Origin: Diadema setosum | Taxonomy: Eukaryota; Echinodermata; Echinoidea; Diadematoida; Diadematidae | DNA length: 64,000 nt | Assembly (NCBI RefSeq): GCF_964275005.1 | Contig: NC_092692.1 | Span: 13,006,764-13,070,763, forward strand | Reading direction: 5' to 3' | Part shown: one piece after another, positions 60,226-64,000 of the stretch | Position numbering within the stretch: position 1 is the stretch's first letter | Layout: the number at the start of each line of letters is the position of its first letter | Program-made: the position numbers and the translations under genes | The notes under the pieces: model-generated | Databases searched by the model: none | What the model was told of the DNA's origin: nothing | The model's input: only the letters and a program-made list of their open reading frames with translations

Positions 60226-61210
60226 ATGCCAGTTCGCGCCATCACAGGAACCCGGCAACAAGGTCCTTCTGCCACTCGGAGCGACGGTTATAGAGAAACT
60301 TCTTTTGGAGCACTTCTCGCATCATTCTCCGCCACTATTGCTTTTTTTTTTAACAGCCTTGACATACAACATCCTGAACACGTCGCTCTCTTCTACGCCC
60401 TTGGGACAGTATTCACCAAAGGGAAGTTTTCATCTACGTAAAGGTGGTGGGAAAAATACAAAAGTGTTTTGAAAAGTGCCACGAACCTCTATGACGAACG
60501 TGATGCGCGGATAGATGGATGACGTCTGCTTTAATATTACACGGAGGATTTTGATAAAGAGCTGTCTGTTTTTAACGCATATTGCATATTTTGTTCTGCT
60601 ACACCCTAGGTTATTAGAATTAAGAGAGCATGCGTAAATCTGAATAATTACATCAAATGAGTATGGCATTGCTTCGGGTGGCTTTAGTTGTAAATTTCGT
60701 CTTGAATGCTTACCTTTTAATAGCAGATCACTTTACCATCTATATTCAAATCTTCTGCATACCTTATGACAAAGGTTCTTTTTGACATGCAAAACGCTTC
60801 CCTGAGGTCATCAAACATAACAACTATAGTAATTACCTCAAAATGAATTGCGGATTCTAAAGAAGCAATTAAAATGGAACAGGTGTATTGATTAGCCTCG
60901 TTTCTAGGTCCTTGGGGGAGAAAAATCCATAAGTATGAGTGCATTAATAAAAGGTCTACTGAATTAGAAGTATCTATAGTCTACTTTTCCGTTATCTTTC
61001 CGTGTGGCCAAAGTCTACGTGGCGTTTCTCTTTACCCTGCACAGTATTCAAAGACTGGATAAGTTTGTTATTTCTTCCCTTTTTGTTGGTTTTGGTTACT
61101 TTATTGTTTCTATAGCCCGCGCACCAAATGACATTGCTTTGACCTTCAGTCGCCTGTTAGTAATTATCGTGATCTTGAAGACCATAATGTACACACTGTT
61201 GAATGTATAG
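60226..61210 (+). CDS. Small two-exon membrane protein, function unknown
   Basis: Exon 1 is 60226-60437 (donor TCTAC|GTAAAG) and exon 2 is 61045-61210 (acceptor TTTACCCTGCACAG). Both splice sites are in phase 2 and join into a 125-residue protein. Residues 27-46 (FGALLASFSATIAFFF...), 78-95 (FVISSLFVGFGYFIVSIA) and 102-124 (ALTFSRLLVIIVILKTI...) are likely membrane segments. An in-frame TAG lies 33 nt upstream of the ATG, two out-of-frame ATGs precede it, and AATAAA follows the stop by about 25 nt. The arrangement and some residues faintly recall MAPEG proteins such as microsomal glutathione transferase 1, but the family's Arg/His-Asn-Glu hallmark is missing. I therefore do not assign a function. 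The alternative is chance assembly of two open frames. Confidence 0.45.
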
Positions 61211-61235
61211 ACAATAATAACAAAAAATGGAAACA

Positions 61236-61241
61236 AATAAA
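61236..61241 (+). terminator. AATAAA poly(A) signal candidate
   Basis: Located 26 nt after the stop of the small two-exon gene, in the same orientation. Confidence 0.4.
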
Positions 61242-64000
61242 GAGGAAACTCAGTCCCGTGCCTGAGCAATCAATGATCAAGCAGTAACTTCCCTCATTGA
61301 TTATGCCCGACTATCAATCAAAAAATAAAAACAAATCCCAAGGCTCATTTGCCATGCCAAATGCAATGCTTGTCAATCCCCCTGGATTCATCAAAGAGTT
61401 GCTCATTCTTAACATGCATGTTAGAACCATTGTTAAGGTGTTATTTTTTTTTTTGTATTTGATTTTTATTTTAGTCAACCATTACAAGAAGTGTGAGCTG
61501 ACATTTTCAGTAGTCAATCTTCCTCCCTTCTGACGGGCTCAAAACCCTGGGTTAATACAGCAAACTTTTTGTAATCCTGTGCGGTGCTTGATATTCTAAC
61601 TACAGGCACGTGCATGACGTGCGATACTCGTCGTCGCATGTATGCGCCGCAGTCAGTGTACGCATGCGCAATAAAACCAGTCATCAAGTAGATGAATTAC
61701 AAAAAAAAAAAAAAAAAAATCCCCTTTAACACTGCACGGGACAGTATAAAGTAATCGGTAAAGGACGAATAAGCCACAGAATTAAAGCTATGGATACCGC
61801 CTTATTTCCATAACGCTTATTTATATCGCTAGTTACTCTTTAACTGTCAATATTGCCCAAGGTGACTGCAGGGAATAAGCGACGCTTCTTTCAAATCTAC
61901 TTGATACTGTGCTTTCTTACGCAAACTGCACAGTTCCATTGTTAACTTAATTGTTTCAGCGCAATCATGGGAATACTAGGTCTGCCGTCATACTCAGTAG
62001 AAGGGTTTTTCCCCCTTTTGTCAGGCATTGTCACGCAACCTTTTATAATGAACCCTAACTGTGCTTTATTCAGCGGTTACCAAATCAGCTGAACGACATG
62101 GCAAATTAGTATTCATGCACATTTCACAGCTATTTTTACGTTGCGTTAAATTTGACAAAAAGAATCGCGACAGAATACGTAATCCCCCAGCCTCTTCCTC
62201 GCGGGTGCAGAGGACGGGAACTCCATATTTTGGAAAATTGAATTGAGAATAGTTCGCGTCTCAAATAACCCTTGATTAACCGTTGACGGATGTGTCCAAA
62301 TACGATCGGAGCTCCACACCCCATAACCGAATCTCACTGCAATTGAATCGCAGGACCATCACGATTGGGGAATACCTCATAGAGCCCAGACGACTTCCCA
62401 CGTTTTCTGGGCTGCATGTGTGACGCGCGAATATCTGGCGGGAACGGTTGGAGAGTGAGAGTGAGTATCAATTGTGATGTCATCGATATATTTAGACCGG
62501 GGGGGGGGGGGGAGTACACCCACAGAACTGGTGAATGTCACGATACATTTCAGCACATTTCATCCACCGGGAGTTATAGGTTAATTAGAGCGAACGAAAT
62601 GAATTCCCATTATCCCGTTTCATCTCCCTCAACCCCTTGAATGTTGCACGGAGGAGGAGAAGAGTAGGTCTTCCCCGAGTTAATAATTCGACGTCTTGTC
62701 AGAAAAGCTGTCGCCCGGACACAGACAGACAGGAAAAAAAAAAAAGAAAAAAGGTGAACGGCTGAAATCAGTTTCAAGCGAGTGTGTCACTCTCAAACAC
62801 AATAAATGATTAATGACTGGAATACTGTTTGACATTGATTCATATCGGCAAGTATATTCAGTCATATATATTTCTTTCTGCAACGTTCTATCTCTCTCAC
62901 AAAGGTTAGATAAAAGAGAGGGAGAAATAGAAGGAAATGAAATAAATGACAACAATAAAGGCAATGCGGGGACTAGTACTAGAACAGTAATAGAACAACA
63001 ACAATTACGAAATCCAATACGTGAAAATAGGAAATCTCGAAGAAGGCCATCCAGAAACACAAAGAAATGGATTTGAGAGTAATGAACGCGTAGGTATATG
63101 TGAGGAAAGAGGTAACGAAACGGCTCAAACATATTGATATTAGCGTACGGATATTTCATAAACATAACGGGATACTTTGTGTCATTATTTCTGCAATTGA
63201 AAGTGTCAAAGACATCCATTAAAAGTTTGTCGTATAACAGAGAGACTGGGAGCCGCTGTGGGTATAGCGCATGTACAATAATGGGCAATGACATTGTTTA
63301 CTATACAGTTCGATGTCTCCACCTCCCTGGATTGTGTTAGCTCAAGGGCGGAGGGGGGGGGGGGGGGAGGGGTGTGATATTATGTGAGTTCCCCCTGGAA
63401 ACAAGAACCGGAAACCCATCCAGGCCCTGTAAAGTCACTCTGTCGTTTTCAGCTCGACCGGTCCGTCTCTTCTACGCTCCCCTTCCTCATCGCTTTGACA
63501 ACGTTTCTCGATCTCTGATCCAGAAATGCATTATGTCCTTGTCTCGTCGGAATTAAATACGTTTGCTCTCGTATGACATTAGGGTGCATTAGCAAGCATC
63601 AAGTGTCTGCTAACATAGATGCACTTTTCATCGCACATTTAAGACGTGAGTCTACATTTGTGGAGCAAACAAGAACCATTCAGCTCTATCCCACGAGTAT
63701 CACAAACAAAACTCGGAAAGAAAACAAATTTAAGTGCATAAAACAGGCGTCAACTTGTGGACAGTCTGTTATGGCTAAGAAAACCACTTTTATTTTCATT
63801 TTTTTCTCTATTTGGGGGTTTAAATAAGGGGAGATTGTCTCTGTATCAGGTTGTATTTGCATGGTACAGTGAACTTTTGGAACACGGAAATTTATAGTTT
63901 GATATAGGATAAGGATGAATTGAATATAAAACATATTGCACCATTTCATTAAAGTAGCACCTCATTTATTTGAAATAACTGGGGGTGATTATCTCAGAGC
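61242..64000. other. Non-coding, nothing recognised
   Basis: No exon supported. An A run sits at 61701-61719 and G runs at 62500-62512 and 63353-63368. The remaining open frames lack domains or splice support. Confidence 0.5.

Noticed and set aside
60203-60472. Alternative frame starting at the upstream ATG with good context at 60203
   Set aside because: The 60226 frame has phase-matched splicing to a hydrophobic second exon; the 60203 frame gives a proline/serine-rich product without features.
1-64000. CRISPR arrays, rRNA, and LTR or virus-like elements
   Set aside because: None was recognisable; regular tandem arrays here are micro- and minisatellites or transposon units.

Overview
The window looks like AT-rich genomic DNA of a marine invertebrate deuterostome, most likely an echinoderm. 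It has long non-coding stretches, dense simple repeats ((TA)n, (AC)n, (CT)n, trinucleotides) and many small DNA transposons. Several of these are flanked by TTAA, and one decayed element is a PIF/Harbinger. Species assignment is inference; no ribosomal or mitochondrial marker is present.

Three host genes can be supported. (1) A paired-like homeobox gene of the Unc-4/UNCX family lies on the minus strand. Its three coding exons (37243-37087, 34929-34691, 30208-29507) join with matching phases into a 365-residue protein with an N-terminal eh1-type motif, a complete Q50 homeodomain split at the usual 46/47 intron, and an OAR-like C-terminus. (2) A secreted peptide precursor lies on the minus strand, with a signal-peptide exon at 53893-53552 and a six-cysteine terminal exon at 47308-47159. 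The two join in phase 0 and give a cysteine spacing like that of CART-type neuropeptides. (3) A small two-exon hydrophobic protein lies on the plus strand (60226-60437 and 61045-61210), with phase-matched splice sites and a poly(A) signal close to the stop.

Region by region: 1-29 kb has no confident host gene. It holds a TTAA-flanked MITE (873-1340), the Harbinger element (2961-5373), a 3.3-kb inverted-repeat structure rich in POU octamers and nuclear-receptor DR1 motifs (8771-12076), a heptamer minisatellite (13983-14535), two further MITEs and several unique blocks that look like cis-regulatory DNA. 29.5-37.6 kb is the unc-4-like gene, whose introns contain a MITE made of nested palindromes, a foldback element, long microsatellites and a candidate regulatory block. 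37.6-47 kb is intergenic, with a cluster of perfect cAMP-response elements, a long inverted repeat and further TTAA-flanked MITEs. 47.1-53.9 kb is the peptide gene, whose single long intron is filled with a TTAA MITE, a DR1-rich element and microsatellites. 54-60 kb is intergenic with a second foldback element. 60-61.3 kb is the small membrane-protein gene, and the rest shows nothing recognisable.

The layout resembles the surroundings of a developmental regulator: a few compact genes in large non-coding territory, in which transposons carry transcription-factor-like motifs (DR1, octamer, CRE). No retrovirus-like or LTR element, CRISPR array, tRNA or rRNA was recognised.
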